Shown: piece after piece, positions 35,067-48,886 of the stretch
Position numbering within the stretch: the stretch's first letter is position 1
How the letters are laid out: each line of letters opens with the position of its first letter
DNA from: Agrypnia vestita
Taxonomy: Eukaryota; Arthropoda; Insecta; Trichoptera; Phryganeidae
Reading direction: 5' to 3'
Assembly: GCA_016648135.1 (NCBI GenBank)
Contig: JADDOH010023619.1
Location: 1 to 64,000 of the forward strand
Length of the DNA: 64,000 bases
Position numbers and translations under genes: made by a program
The notes under the pieces: model-generated
The model's database searches: none
What the model was told of the DNA's origin: nothing
What the model saw: the letters and a program-made list of their open reading frames with translations, nothing else

Positions 35067-36931
35067 ATGGATCTAGCCAAATCTGATCCCACCACCATAA
35101 AGACCGAGCCTGCGTTTCCAGATGGAGCGGGAGGTGGGGCGCACCATCCTGAATTGTCATATCCTGACGACAAGAAGGAAGCCATCGACAGCCCCGAGAA
35201 GTACCGAGTAGAATTTTCGTGTCCTGACATCAAGAAGGAGACGATAGAACACTTTGAAAACGCCGACGACCTCAGTGGTAAGAACGTAATTTAAGGTTGA
35301 AACATACTACTAAAACGCGACGCGATGTGACGTGTACACACTTGACGCGAATCGTGCACATGTACAACACGCCACGTGATGCTACAACACGCTTTGCTAG
35401 TGTCATAGAAGGACGGAAGTGTATTGACGTGGCCATGGATTTACTGTTTAAAGACGAGCTGGATAATGATTTCGAGGAAACCTTTTTTCTTATTTCTGAT
35501 GATATGAAATGATTTTTTTAAATGGTTTTAATAATTCTATTTGGCACAAATGTACAATATTTAGTGAATCAATTTCAGAAAAGTCAGAAATATTGGAAAA
35601 AAAAATGCAAAATTTATAGTTGTTTACCTCCATAAATAATGATGTTAGGTCATAAGACTCGACACTAATGAATCTTCTAATTCTTCCCAAATGCGTCTTT
35701 TTTACAAATATTTTCATATATTCGCAGCCATGGAAATCGATAAATAATTATTTTTTATTTAAAAATAAAAAACTTGTGTACAATACAAAAACTCGTTAGA
35801 TTGTACATATTCGAGAATTCACTTGAATCAAAACGCTCACTACTTTTGTCAGGCGATGCGTTCTGTTATAATAAAAACGCGTTGTGAAGCCGTATCCTAG
35901 GCGATTCTGGATCCTTCTCAACCATGCGGGATTGTTCTGGAATGCTCGATGGAATGTCTTTGCCACAACATTATAATGTAATATCTTTTTTTATATTTTC
36001 AGAAACGAAACATGTAAAATTCAAGACTCTTGAAGACACAAAGCTGCTTCCCATCAAAAGAGAGACCGTCTCCCCGCCACGACGCAGTCCCACCCCTCCG
36101 AAAGATCCTTCCCTACTACGTCATCTACTCACCACCGAGGCAGAGCTCTCCTGCCCCCACTGCTCCTTCAAATGTAAAAAGAAAGGATATTTAAAAAGAC
36201 ACACGGTCACACACTCAAGGGAGAAATTCTTTTCATGCTCGCTTTGCGCGTTCAAATGTACCCTCAAATCTATTTTAAAAAGACACATGCTGAAGCATAC
36301 TGGCGAAAAACCCTTCTCATGCTCCGAATGCTCGTACTCGAGCACCCTCAAACACAGCTTAAAACTTCATTCTTACACTCACTCTGGACTCAAACCTTAC
36401 GCGTGTTCACAGTGTCCATTCGCCTTTACTCAAAGGGGAACTTTGAAAAGGCACATTTTGCTATCACACACATTATTAAATTACAAGGAAGAAAAACAAT
36501 TCTCATGCTCCAGCTGTACGTACAAGTGCGCAAGAAAAGACACTTTAAAAAGGCATCTGTTCACGCACACCGAAGATAAGCCGTTTTCGTGTGCACAATG
36601 CAGTTTTTCGTGCACTCAAAAATTCTTTTTGAAAAGACATATGCTTACACACAGCGGAGGTAAACCCTTTGCTTGTACAGAATGCGAGTATACGAGTACC
36701 AGGAAACACAGTTTAGAAAGACACGAACTCACCCACGTCGGGGAGAGGCCGTTCGAGTGTTCGGAATGTACGTATAAGAGTGCGCGGCTGGCGAATTTGA
36801 AAAGGCATCAGATAACCCACGTTGACAACAAAATTTTTGCGTGTCCTCGGTGTGAATTTGTTTGTATTCGGAAATATCAATTGAAGCGACATATGAGTAT
36901 ACATGTCGCGGACAAAGAAGTGTCTGTTTAA
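35067..36931 (+). CDS. C2H2 zinc-finger protein A, two coding exons, 9 fingers
   Basis: Predicted nuclear DNA-binding regulator of 379 residues. Exon 35067-35277 (donor GTG|GTAAGA) joins at phase 1 to exon 36003-36931 (acceptor TTTTCAG). The first 70 residues are acidic with IKTEP (11-15) and PDIKKE (53-58). Residues 88-95, IKRETVSP, form a psi-K-x-E-x-x-S-P sumoylation motif. Nine Cx2C...Hx3-4H fingers run from about residue 119 to the end, with degenerate TGEKPF linkers and many LKRH helices. ATG 35067 is the first start after an in-frame stop at 35007. An acceptor at 34985 marks a longer 5' exon. The 36003 exon also opens upstream through the intron, but the splice restores the same frame. 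Paralogue of B and C. Target unknown. Confidence 0.9.
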
Positions 36932-37139
36932 CCTTATGCTTTAAGGAGAATACGTATAAAAGAGTTCGTTATTGTCTTAGCAGAGCAGTAACAGCCGAAA
37001 CCTTCCGGCACTATTATTAAGTATTTTAGATAATGAAATATATACAATTTAATGTTAAATAGTTTTTATTATATGTAAAAAATTTAATTAATTAAAAGAA
37101 TTATACTGTTTGGAACCCCTTGTATTTTCTCTAATATTT

Positions 37140-37225
37140 CATCATCTTCATCCCCTTGTCCTAGTAGGGTAGGGGGCCCAAAGACTAGACAAGGAGCTTC
37201 CATATTCCCCTGCCTTGCGCTTTCC
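37140..37225 (-). mobile_element. LINE 3' tail, antisense
   Basis: Contains CCTTGTCCTAGTAGGGTAGG and GGGCCCAAAGACTAGACAAGG, the same 3' tail as at 7215-7290 and 18720-18790. Confidence 0.55.
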
Positions 37226-40200
37226 CTAATATTTATTTTATATTTATTGATGCAGTACAGTACGTGTATACAAACTTTAAGATTACATATGAATAAATTA
37301 CTGAATCATGTACCAATAGCTAATTGCCTTGTTATAAATATCTGAGCGTTTTATATTGAAACGGTGTGGGCTGTTTGTGCAAGTGACAGAGGCGTGGAAA
37401 TCACGTAGCAAGCTTTTACACAACAATTTATTTACAGTCAAAGATACGAGGAAAACACAGAAATGTGAACAGTAGAAATATACGAGAACACACAGAAATA
37501 TGAACAATCGAAATATAAAAAAAAATAGGCAAAATAACTCAGGTCTCAAGCACGGTCAATATACAATGTAATGGTGGGATTTCTGGTGATCCCGGTTCAC
37601 TGATTCACATCACTCGACAACAAGAGCGATGGCGGAGAGACGTCTCCGAGATAAAACACTTCAATTCACTTCTACAGAGTGAATTGAATCATATCATACC
37701 ATGCAATCATGTTCGAAAAAAATATCCTTAAATTCTATTATATAAAATAAACACCAAGACGAGTTGACCTAGAGGATAGTATAGCTTGTTACGTTATTCA
37801 ATAGAGGGAATTATTCACATTTGATGTTAATAATGTACAAATAATGAAGGTTGCTAAAAACTTAAAGCAATGCTGAATTGTAACATCGAGAAATCAGCAC
37901 TTTATACTTACTCGACAATTTCACACAGCAGCCTCTTACTACTACAGGATCACGTACCGTCATGAGAGAGGTTTTCTTTTAATGAAATATACTACCATAA
38001 AGCCTTTAAAAAGCAAAATTAGACGAGGGATTTTAATAATCACTATATTGCAGAACTACAGAGGTCGCCTGTGTGCAATAGTACTATTCCACAACAAAGT
38101 GCATATAATTTTCGACGTCGAAAGAAATGATCAGTTCGGTCTACACCTCCGCCGTGATAGGATGCTCTCCTCATACTTCAGCGAAATGTCAAGATATGCT
38201 TCTCTGTGAAATATATATCTCTGTGTAATAATAACCTTAACTCTTTAATATAGAAAGTTTTCCATCATTTTATTTGAGCTGTAGGTATTAAAGCGAATGA
38301 ATTTTTCATAATCGATACAAGTTCCTGTAATAAATTCCAACTTTTTGCAAAAAATAAGTCAAAAATGTCGAAAAAAAAATGTAAACTTCGATATTGCACA
38401 TCTCTCGACTATTGAAATTTTCGATTCATTATCAAGGCAGGAATCCATCTGTAAAGTTTTTTCTATTGACTTTGAGACAGCCCGTATACTAGAATACGAC
38501 ATAACACGTTTTTTAGACCAATATATGTATTTTTGAATATAAATGACTTTCATACATGTTTCTCATATAAAAAGCTTCGTCTCTGTAAGACTTCTATATT
38601 TACCTTAATTAAAGACAGTTCGAATCTGTAAATAGCCTCACATATTATATGTTCCGGTGCAGTGCTCAACAGATAACTGTTTAAACAGCGGCATATTGAT
38701 TTTCTGACATTTCGTAGCACCGGACATACAGCTGAACATCTCTATCTTACGGGGTCAAGACTAAGGCAATAATGTCATAATTCTTCTCAGCGTGGACAAA
38801 CCTCTTCCACAGCGCTCCCCGTCCTGCGCTGTGTCGGTCAATTGGAGACAGTGATATATCCTAACTTGTTTGTAACATTTATGAATTAAATTTATGTTTG
38901 TAATGTAAATGTTATATAAAAATAAATAAATTGAAATTAAAAATTGAAATCCGTTTTTCTTTTTGAATTGCCTACTCCATGCTCTCCTGAAACGTCCTGC
39001 AGGACTTCTTCTCTCTGGCAACGCCGAAAAAATCTGTTTTCGCAGCGTCAACTTCACTGAGATTACATAATAATGTAATATAATAATAATTACTAAAATG
39101 AATAACAATTATAAATTATCATGATGATTTAATTAATTTAATATTCAAAAATTCATACAATACACTTTAAAAACAATTTTAATAATCTGACACCAATTAC
39201 AATTCATCAAAATAGCTTTATTCAGTTCTTAAAGAATTTTCTCGCGATCAAAACTGTGAAGTCGCGTAGGTCAGAGTCATGGTTATATTCTATAATTATA
39301 TTTGCAATGATCGCTTACGTCGAGGACTATTGCGTTTCACGTGGCACAGTTCGTTGACTCTAGAACCCACACACTCTGTACTCGTGCAGTGACTTTGTAC
39401 CTCGTATAACTTGTTTATTTAATACTAATTTTATTTTCTATTCTATTACAAGTGTAACGCGTCCAATTGTCATATAATTAAAAAAATTGTACTTCAATAT
39501 CACACTAGGACTATATGTCAGGGTCATTGACGACCTTTGATAATTCGTATGTATAAAAAGAAGGTAATATAGGCTTTATCAATATGTACTTAATTAGTAA
39601 AATAGTTATCGATTCAGTTTTTAGAATTGAATAAAATCTAAAACCACTTTAAAAAGTATGTTAAGAATCTCATAAAATTGATAACATCAACCTCTACAAA
39701 CTAATGGTTACTGACACGCCAGAAGGCAGAAGAAGCATGTAAGGACTGGTGTATCGCGATCCTCAGTGTTTATCAACTATTTTAGTAGAATTAAAACTTA
39801 TATTTAGTATAATAATTTCATACACATGCAATTCTTGATAATAAAAATAGAAATACTTAAATTTAATATACAAAATTAATACTAACATAAAATAAATCTT
39901 ATTTTAATGTAACGAAATGCCGCTTTTCAGCATACCCGTGTGCGGATAACCACTCTCTCAACGTCCGCCTAAGAGTACGGTCGACTTATTGCCCTAACAA
40001 TAAACGTTGTAATGATTAATGGTCTACGGTTCACCACAAACGACTCCAACATTATAAAGACACTACACTTATTAAGAAATGTTTACAGTAAAGTTGCAGC
40101 TAATAACAATTTAAATCTTATTAAAATTAAGTAACGAGAATGTTCACACATTTTTATATTATAAAATCAATATTATTTTAATTTATTTATCCAATCAATC

Positions 40201-40620
40201 TGGCTGTGATGCGAAATTCACATTCTTTAACAATAAAACTGTTATCTTGAGGTTTTTAAATAAAGCAAGTAATAATGAAGTGATAGAAATACGTAGTTCA
40301 CCGTCAACCAAAACTCGATTCAAGATATAACTAAATAATATTATTTACGGCTTATTTTAGTTACATTTAAAAAAAAATGTCCATCCGGAGATTTAAAACC
40401 GCCCCTTAATTGTTTTAACATAAAATTACACAATCTAGTATGTATTTTAAATATGTCAATAATTTATGGGGATCAAAATATCTGAGACAAGGGGACGTGA
40501 ATGGTCGGTAGACGGGAGATGGAGAGAAAAGAGCTTGGAAGAAGTTGGGAGTCCCACACTGGACCCAAAGATAAGCAAGATGATAATGATCAAAATTACA
40601 ATAAGAACCCGAGTACAATT
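37226..40620. other. Intergenic, no supported gene; foldback half at 38290-38470
   Basis: 38290-38470 carries half of the 2201 foldback family (AAAGCGAATGAATTTTTCAT, AAACTTCGATATTGCACATC). 38940-39050 holds a short antisense piece with RSPAGRFRRAWSRQFK, like the LINE at 18758. The rest is AT-rich without gene signals. Confidence 0.45.
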
Positions 40621-40624
40621 CCTT

Positions 40625-42762
40625 TCAAACATGTGTTAAAAGATGCTTCTTTAAGCTTACCATCTGCTTACAAGAATAACTACACTGCGAACATGAAAAC
40701 GGTTTCACTTTAGAGTGCGTCAAAATATGCTTCTTTAAATTTTCCATCTGATTACAAGCATACTTACAGTGAGAGCAAGAGAACGGCTTTTCTCCAGTAT
40801 GCGTGAGCACGTGATTCTTCAGGCTAGACTTGTGAAAAGAGGTATAATCGCACTCGGAACACGACAACGACTTGTAACCGGTGTGTTTGTGCTTGTGGAC
40901 CGTCAGGTTCCTCTTCTGCTTGCAAGTGTAACTGCACTCCGTACACGCGAAGGGTTTGTCCTTCATGTGCGTGATTTCGTGGCACTTGAGGCCTGATTTG
41001 CGATTGCAAGAATAAGAGCATTGGGAGCACGCGAAGGGCTTGTCCGCAACGTGTGTCAGAAGATGGTTCCGCAGGTTGGATTTGTAGGAAGCGGTGTAGT
41101 CACACTGAGGACAAGCGAATGGTTTGACACCCGAATGTTTAACAGCGTGGCTCTTCAGAGACGACTTGCGATTAGATGTATAGTCGCAGTGTGAACACGT
41201 GAACAATTTGCCTTGATCGTGCGTCATAATATGAGTTTTTAAACAAGATTTACGGTAAGACCTATAACTACACTGAGAACACGAAAAGCTCTTCTTTCCG
41301 GTATGCGTTAACATGTGATTCTTTAAGTTTGGTTTGTGTGATGAAGTGAAATCACATAAATCGCACGAATACGGGCGCTCTCCGGTGTGTGTGTACATGT
41401 GATGTTTCAAATTTGTTTTGTAGCAAGATGTATAATCACACTGAGAACACTTAAAAGGCTTTTCACCAGTGTGCGTGAGCATATGTAACTTTAAACAGGC
41501 CTTACGGTATGAGGTATAAGTACACACAGAGCAGGAGAAGGTTTTCTCTCCGGCGTGCGTGAGAACATGGTTCTTCAAGCTCGCTTTGTAGGCAGAGGCG
41601 TAACTGCATTGTGTACATGAAAATGGTTTCACTTTGGTGTGTTTGAGCATGTGTTTCTTCACGTAGTATTCGTTGTAAGACGTGTAAGTGCATAGTGCGC
41701 AAGAGAAGCGTTTCTCTGTGCTGTGGGTGAGTAGGTGTGTATTATAGTTGGATTTTTGGTTGGCTGTATAGTTACATTGAGAGCAAGAGAATTGTGTAAT
41801 TTTTTGGATGACGGATTTCTTGGGTTTTTTTGGAGGGCGGTCGAGAAATACGCTCTTCTTATCATCGCTGTGTAGATCTCTGCTTCCCTGATGCGTTTCT
41901 GAAAAAAAGTTTATTATTATTAATTCGTATGTACAGTAATGCTGATTCTAGGCCCTCTTCTATCCCGATGTATCGCTCATGCCTTGTTCACACATCTCCT
42001 CTAACAAAGAGCTGTTCATCTATATCTCGTCTACCTGTTCATCTAACTGCTCGCCTATCCGTTCCAGTCTTTCACGGACGTATTTTGTTTCTGTAAGCTT
42101 CAACATCGACTCGATTGCCATTTTACTCGGACTCTGAATTTTGTCGACTCTTTGGAAGGAACGCTGCGTTCTTCTCACACAGCCCTTGCTTTATTCACAT
42201 ATTTCACATATCTTCTTTCACACGACACATGAGAAGTAAAAATTTCATTAAGATGAGCTGATTTCAAAGAAGAAGAAAACGAAAAAATAAGCATATAATT
42301 TTTGACTTCGTGTTTACATTTAATGAGTAGCCTGTTGTCGAACTATGGTCACGACGCTCGCCTAGTGAACCGGTGGTTGGCGGTTCGAGCCCCATTCCGG
42401 GACACCAGCAAGTCAGTCGTCCTATTCTTCTATCCTATTAAAAGTAAGAATATCGATGTGACACGTATTCCGTGTTGGCTTCTCTATTTTAAACAAAATG
42501 TTTTACCGTTGCCTTGGCTGTCATTGTTGGTGTAGTCCCGACACTCCTCCTTGATGTCAGGATATGATATGTCTATGTCCACGGGGGGCGCTCCGGCCTC
42601 GGGAGACTCTGGCTCCGTCTTGATAGGGGGCTCTGTCTTGATGGGAGGCTCCCCCTTGATGGGCGTGTCCAAGCCGGGTGGGGCGCCAGTGTAGGGCGCT
42701 TCCAGTCCAGCGGGGTATTTCGGTTCGGATTTGAAGAAGGGTCCCGTCATGGAGAGGTCCAT
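40625..42762 (-). CDS. C2H2 zinc-finger protein B, two coding exons, 14 fingers
   Basis: Predicted nuclear DNA-binding regulator of 509 residues. Exon 42762-42507 (donor AACG|GTAAAA) joins at phase 1 to exon 41898-40625 (acceptor TTTTTTTCAG, stop TGA). The 85-residue acidic part has FKSEP, three tandem IK(G/T)EP units (35-51), IKTEPESP (47-54, psi-K-x-E-x-x-S-P) and PDIKEEC (68-74). Fourteen fingers follow, most with (F/Y)(S/A/T)C..C(S/D/T)Y and long runs of TGEKPF linkers. An acceptor at 42804 begins the first coding exon 41 bases before ATG 42762, so at least one 5' exon lies further upstream. Divergently arranged to gene A and paralogous to A and C. Function unknown. Confidence 0.9.
42345..42485 (+). 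mobile_element. tRNA-derived SINE
   Basis: A tRNA-like head (CACGACGCTCGCCTAGTGAAC, B box GGCGGTTCGAGCCCC) is followed by a body ending in GTGACACGTATTCCGTGTTGG, shared with the antisense copy at 24285. It lies in the single intron of gene B. Confidence 0.55.
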
Positions 42763-42839
42763 GGTGCTGCCGTCGACCTTTAGTTGGTTAGTCAACAAAA
42801 TATCTGAAAAAATCCTTATTACCATCAAGTATACTATTT

Positions 42840-43045
42840 TTCATAATCGAAATAAGTTACTGTAATAATAGTTCAACTTTTTGCAAAAAATAAATCATAA
42901 ATATTGAAAAAAAATGCAAACTTTGATATTGCATATCTCCACAACTATTGAAATTAGATCATGATTGCTTGAACATTTTACACTCATAACACATGCATTA
43001 AACTACCGGCCAAGTTTTTGCTGCTAGCTCTGGTACACCCTGTAC
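42840..43045. mobile_element. Half of a foldback element (2201 family)
   Basis: Right arm only: AAATAAGTTACTGTAATAAT, then TTTGATATTGCATATCTCC, ending GCTCTGGTACACCCTGTAC. It starts 37 bases upstream of the first coding exon of gene B. Confidence 0.6.
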
Positions 43046-43129
43046 ACAACATCCAAAAATTTGTGTGAGAAGTCTGAAACGATAGTTGCGGTGGTCAAGC
43101 TGTTTAGTGCGCGGGGGCAACAATCAAAC

Positions 43130-43500
43130 TGAAAGGGACAAACGTGGAGAGAGTGAAGAAATTCTAACATCTCGGTAGTATTCTGGAAGAGAACCTTGAC
43201 CCTGGAACCGAAGTCAGGTGTAGGATCGAAATAAAAACGCATTTTTGCGACGACAACCTAAATCTGAAACTTCCGCAAAGAATGCTCAGCTGCTATGTTT
43301 GCTCCGTGCTGAACGTAGTTGATTCGTTGACCCTCAAAATAAACACCATGAGCCGACTTGAAGCATTTGAAATGTGGTCACACCGTAGAATGTTGCGCTT
43401 ACCGTGGGCAGATATGGTCAGATGTGATCCAGAACTGAGAGAGAGTTGTTGACAGAGATCGAACGTTGTCATTCTTTGGTCATGTGCTTAGAGGATAAAG
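43130..43500 (+). pseudogene. LINE reverse-transcriptase C-terminal fragment
   Basis: The frame contains NVERVKKF, stop, HLGSILEENLDPGTEVRCRI, then MLSCYVCSVLNVV, SRLEAFEMWSHRRMLRLPWAD, and after another stop a frameshifted SFGHVLRG. These are the ordered motifs of an RTE/CR1-type ORF2 end. Not recorded as one open frame because of the stops. Confidence 0.75.
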
Positions 43501-44176
43501 GTACGACCTCTGGTAAGACAACATAATAGATAAATGTACATACCTCTCAAAATGATAATTAATTAAATAACTATTTAAAAAATATATGATAACCTTTCCT
43601 GGAGGCATATTTGAGTTTTCCATATTATGTCGACAATGACGCTGCTCCTGTGGAGCTAATAAATCTGACGTAAGATGGCGTTGATGGTCAGCCTGCGCCG
43701 GCGCACAATTGTTTTCCTGATATATATTACACTGCGCCGGCGTGAAGAAATAGTTGAATTTTGCCTCCGAATTTTCGAATGAGATAAAACAATTGCTTGC
43801 GTTTTTTCTTCTGGAATGTGCATTTTTTCGCATCGAATGAACGGGCGTTATAATTGATAAGTAAATATTGTAATCATATTTCACTAGTTTATATTCCTTC
43901 GCGTGTTATTTGTGACGTGGAAGAGCTATCAAAACTTCTCAAGATATCTGTTTAAAAGGGTGGCACAATAGATGGTGGTAGATGTGGTGATAGTCAACGT
44001 GACGACGCTAGGAGAAGAAGAAGAAGGTGGTCAATCCTGGGTGGAATCGTGAACGTTACATTGTATAAAGTAATCGCTCAAGTCACCCAATGATAGGTCG
44101 CAAGCCCCACAAACATCCAAAAGACTTATTATTGTCTATATTCCCACGCAAAAAGTATTGTCTTCGTGAGACATCT
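43501..44176. other. Possible promoter region of gene B and repeat tails
   Basis: 43620-43780 is GC-richer, with CGCCATCTTACGTCAG on the minus strand, which could serve as a promoter for gene B. 44010-44170 has a LINE GAAGAAG tail and a worn copy of the 23824 foldback family. No coding frame I can defend. Confidence 0.35.
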
Positions 44177-44575
44177 TCTATACCTATAAAACTCAAAGTC
44201 TGTTTGTCTGTCTGTTCTTTATACAAATCCACATCGTTTGTCCGATTCGATTCAAATTTTGCATACTTATACTTTGGGTCTCGGCGGGTAACATCGGCAA
44301 CATTTCCCCCCTATTCTCACACCCCTTCTCCCCCCGTGTCATATTTTCGATGCAAATCAGTACCGTTGACCGATCGGACTCAAAATTTGGAAACTTATTC
44401 TTTAGGACTCGGCGGGTAACATAGGCGATATTTCCCCCCTATTCTTTTACCCCTTCCCCTCCCCCGACATATTTTTAGTGCAAATCTGTACCGTTCGAAT
44501 CGAACCTTTGTTTCCCCCAGAAATTTATTTTCAACTTAATCCTTTACCCGTGCAACGCCGGGTGAGAACAGCTAG
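44177..44575 (+). mobile_element. Helitron-like non-autonomous element
   Basis: It starts TCTATACCTATAAAACTC. It ends with a hairpin ACCCGTGCAACGCCGGGT followed seven bases later by CTAG before a T, matching the 3' hairpin plus CTRR end of Helitrons. Internal C-rich blocks repeat about every 130 bases. Confidence 0.6.
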
Positions 44576-47500
44576 TCGATAATATATTTTGATTAATTAC
44601 AATGTATCTGGGGACAAAAATCCAGCAATCGCGTTCTTGACAATAATAATAACAATCGTTAATCACTGTAAATACGTTGTACAACAAATACCGATATCGT
44701 CCTTGGAGTTTTATTGCCATGTTTATCTAACTGAACGTGTAACAACAGATAATAAAATATCCAGCGCAGTAGTAGTGGCTGTATCACGTCTACACTTTAT
44801 CTGTTGTTCTAAACTGCTACAAAAAATGACATTGTTTTCTTGTTGTCTCCTAAACTAGGAAGATTTTGGCACGCCCGTAGAAGCTTCAAAGAAAAAAATA
44901 TTTTCTGTGTATTCTGGTACAAAATACACATTGCTATTATTTTGTTGAAAATATTGATACATGTCTGATTTTAAATTATTGTTAATTTCTAAAACTTCTA
45001 AAGCAGGCAATTTGAAAAAATTATTGAAATTAGTGTATTTAAAGGTAGATTTATCATTTTTGAAAGTGTGGCCAGATTCTTAAAAGTGGTTAGCAAATTA
45101 AAAATAATTGTTATTTCTCAAACAAAGTTCATGCTCTATTATCCCGGTATTAAAATTTCCCGTGGTCATTCCTACATATTGTGCATCACATTCACTGCGT
45201 TCTAATGTGTAGATACCGCTTTATAAAGCGTAGTAATCATAAATAAGTAAAAAATTGTATGTAATTTTAAACAATGCCTGAAAGAAATTGTTACATAGTA
45301 CTTAAGTGCCCAACAAAAATAAAAAATAAAAAGTCTATTTTTATAGATTTTTTAAAGTGTCAGATGATCCCTTATTTTTCCAAGGTCACATCCATGTTAA
45401 AATCTGGAGAGAAATGTGCCAATTTTAGTCGATCGTAGGACTGCGAACAAAATTCACAATTTTTTTCGTAGTTTCACATTTTTATACGGAAAGATATCAA
45501 ATTAAAATTTATTTTTTTAAGTTCCATATATTTTAAGATACACACATCACAAACATCTTTTTAAAAATATACAAACATGATTTTTTTGTATTATTTTGAA
45601 TATAATAATCGCCTGTATTCTGAAAATAGCAATATTGGGATGTAAGATCTTTATCCCAACACTTAATAGGCGTCGGTGGTGTGCTCAGAGGGAGAAGTAC
45701 ATGACGGTTATGCGTCAAACGTCAAATATGAAAACATTCCAACAATATTTCTCTTTCTATGGTCCAAGGCAACAATGACAATTTTACATCAGGACGCTGT
45801 GGGAAAAGAAATAAATACGTGCACATGAAATAATATATTTTCTATAAGTATGATGACTTCAGTGAAACGTCGAGATTTGCCTCTCAGTGAAATATACGGC
45901 TCGTGAAAAATATGCGTTTTATTTAACACATAAATAAGTCCAACGACCGTAATAATAACCTTAACTATATAATTCTTAAAATATTCGAATCTAGCAAAAG
46001 TGTTGTGAAAAACAAACCTAACTTGCTCAAAAACCAACTCCCGATCACTTGCTTAACCTTCGGATACCTGAAAAACGAAAATAGGCGAAGGGGTATTAAG
46101 TGACCCCAGCCAAATTTGCGTTTAAATGAAGTATAACGGTTTGAAAATGTTCTATAATATTTTGATTGTCTATGAAAAAACATAATTTAATATACTTTTG
46201 ACTGTTTTACTGCGCATTTTCATTTTATTTTCTTTGGTTGTTGTATTTTTGGGATATTTATGAGAATCACAAAGTATACCAACTCAATATCATTTATAAT
46301 TATTAAATAATTTTAAAAATAAGACTTTTGGAGTTACACAGTATCACAATCCAAAATCCATATTCTTCTCATTTGAATTTAAAAAAAAATGCGCCGGTTA
46401 ATTGCGGCAACACTGAATCGAAAGAAATAAACGGGTTTGTTCATATTTAATGTCAAATCCTGATGAATATTAAAAAAACATGACATATTGTACTCAATAG
46501 GAATGTTCCTTGTACTAGAGATTCCTTAAATCTGTACTCGCGAATACGAACTTCGAATAATGCTTAGGTCCGATAAGAATATCTATTTCTACAAATTTAT
46601 TATTTATTAATCAGTTTAATGTGTAGATTGATGAGACAATTATAACTTATAATGAAATTGGTATACTTTTTCTATATAGTTTATTTAAACTTTGGTTGGA
46701 AAGAAACAATTTCCTAAAATATGGATTTTTTAAACAAAACAACGCGAGTGGTTCTCCGTTTTGCTATAGTTTTCGAGATTAATTGCTTTTAAATGTAATT
46801 TGTTTATAATGATATGAAATGAAACGATATAATCGATAAAAATATTGATAGTGAAATATCGGAGATGTCATTTTCACTTTAACGAAATGAAATTGTCAAT
46901 ATTCCTAAACGTTCAACATACATTTAATCTAATAGTCATCACTGTATTACTTTTAATATTTGCATAGTAATAGTATTCGCATCTAATTAAACGATTACAA
47001 ATGCACATATACAAAACTTGGCGAATGTCGCCCAAATGTCAATATTTGGAACATCCCTAGTACTAAGGTATTCTCTCCGATTTTTGTCTGCAGCAGACAT
47101 ATCTAAGGTGCTTTTGTGTGAAAACAAGCCAAGAAATTAATAATTCAATATATACCTGATAAACGGGCTTGCGATCGGCGCCCGTACAAACAATATTAAA
47201 TAAGAAAGGCTTGCGGCGTCGGTGAGTCAAGCACGAAACATCTGAATGTCGGAAGTGTAAACCATAGATAATTTTGTTAAAAACGTCTGCTCCTAAAAGA
47301 AGAATTATTCAGCCAAGTAATGTAAAGATTTTTTTTAACAGAATATTTTTATTCGGCGGTTATCTCAGTAAAATTTATTGTAATACGATAAAAAGATTAC
47401 GGTAGGTAACTTTTTATTACTTTTTATATGTGATTTTATTTATTTATTTACAACATTTATACAAAGATATATTTGGAAATTCTCTTAACAAGTATATAAA

Positions 47501-48750
47501 TTCTAAAAATAACATTAAAAAAAAACGTGCGTTGTAGAATTTATACTTGTACAAATAAAATTTTCTTAAAAACGATCGAAACATTCGTGAACAGAATCTG
47601 ACAGCTTACAAGAATTTAAATATGTCCTCGTTTTGAGACGTTGTTCCTTTTAAAAAACGTGTGCATTAAAAAAAAACAAGTACCCCCAATTTACCTACTT
47701 TGATGTTTCATCGATTCTCGGGCCAAAACGGTTCCGAATTCTGTTTCGTCAAAAATTCGAAACAATGACAGCCGCATTGAATGTCGAATGAATGAATATG
47801 TATTTTGTTTTTAAAACGAATATCTGACAATAACGTCGTTTTTGCCAATTTTTTTTTCTCTAATATCACTTTTGATTGTTTTTGGCATTGTAACCAACAA
47901 AATTATTCTTAAAAAACAAATATTCGTGAATTCGCAACAGAACTAGTAAACAGAATCCGACAGCTGACGAAAATTCAATATGGCGTCGAAGGTTCTGGTA
48001 GATATCGCATTTCCAGTAAAACTTTTAGCCTAAATTCGCCAAAAGATTTTTGACTTCAAAAATATACACAAACTAAACTAGTGGCAATGCGCATCTAATA
48101 TAACATAAAGGGAAGTAGGTAGCGTGAAGACTTTTCAGTATTTTTCAAAATAAACTCCGCGTACACGCCTCCTTCACCTTGGCATACAATTTTAACCCAA
48201 ACAAGTCAGGGGGCATACCACTTAACGCCATTGGTATTTTTACCTATGTTCTCTCTCCGTATAACATATTGGTAGGAATACAATGTACCTGGTACCAAGT
48301 GACACACTTGTCTCGTAATAAATATATACTATGTAGACGAAACAATGTGCCCCGTACGTACGACTTACACCATAATAGTTCGATTGTATTTCTTATCGAT
48401 TTTTTATGGTTGTCACGATCTCGTTATTTATGAGTTGTTAAATGTTCATTTGTTTTGTATTCGATAAATAAGTTTTCCTTTTTTTTCATGCGTTTTCCAA
48501 TAATTCGCTATACAGATGTAAATAAGAACATTAATTTACGTGCACTTGATTTAAGAGTGTTTTACAGAACTGGAAAGGGAATGATAACTAATTTTGAAGC
48601 TTTGTGAATATAACTTTTTCATGGCGAAACCGCGAAATTGGACTGACGGAAATCGGACGGATTTAGTACTCAAGCAACCGTACTACGGATAGCGCCGGGA
48701 AAAAAATTGCAGCTAAAGCGCTTTAATGGAAAACGCTCCCTGAACCGTTA
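44576..48750. other. Long AT-rich intergenic stretch without supported gene
   Basis: 45590-45800 is a worn relative of the palindrome at 55954 (CTGTATTCTGAAAATAGCAA, TCTTTATCCCAACACTTAATA, AGGACGCTGTGGGAAAAGAAA). 48265-48372 resembles the small foldback at 29679. Otherwise I see only short chance frames. Confidence 0.45.
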
Positions 48751-48886
48751 GGCCCGGTTGTTTCAAGTTCGATCAAAGTAAGCGGTCGATTAAAGCATAG
48801 ATTTTTACGAAAACGGATCGTCTGATTGGTGAAGAACGTAAAAATCTATGCTTTAAAAGAACGCTTACTTTAATTCAACTTGAAAC
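48751..48886. mobile_element. PIF/Harbinger-like MITE, copy 3 (right end lost)
   Basis: The left end GGCCCGGTTGTTTC follows TTA (48748-48750). The body has the family blocks, but sequence matching the family stops at CTTGAAAC (48886), without the terminal AACCGGGCC. Confidence 0.7.

Noticed and set aside
40769..41030. Frames overlapping zinc-finger gene B in other phases
   Set aside because: Shadows of the periodic finger sequence, with no independent support.
43480..43884. 134-codon minus-strand frame as first exon of gene B
   Set aside because: No similarity to the first exon of gene D, and its possible donor phase does not fit the acceptor at 42804.
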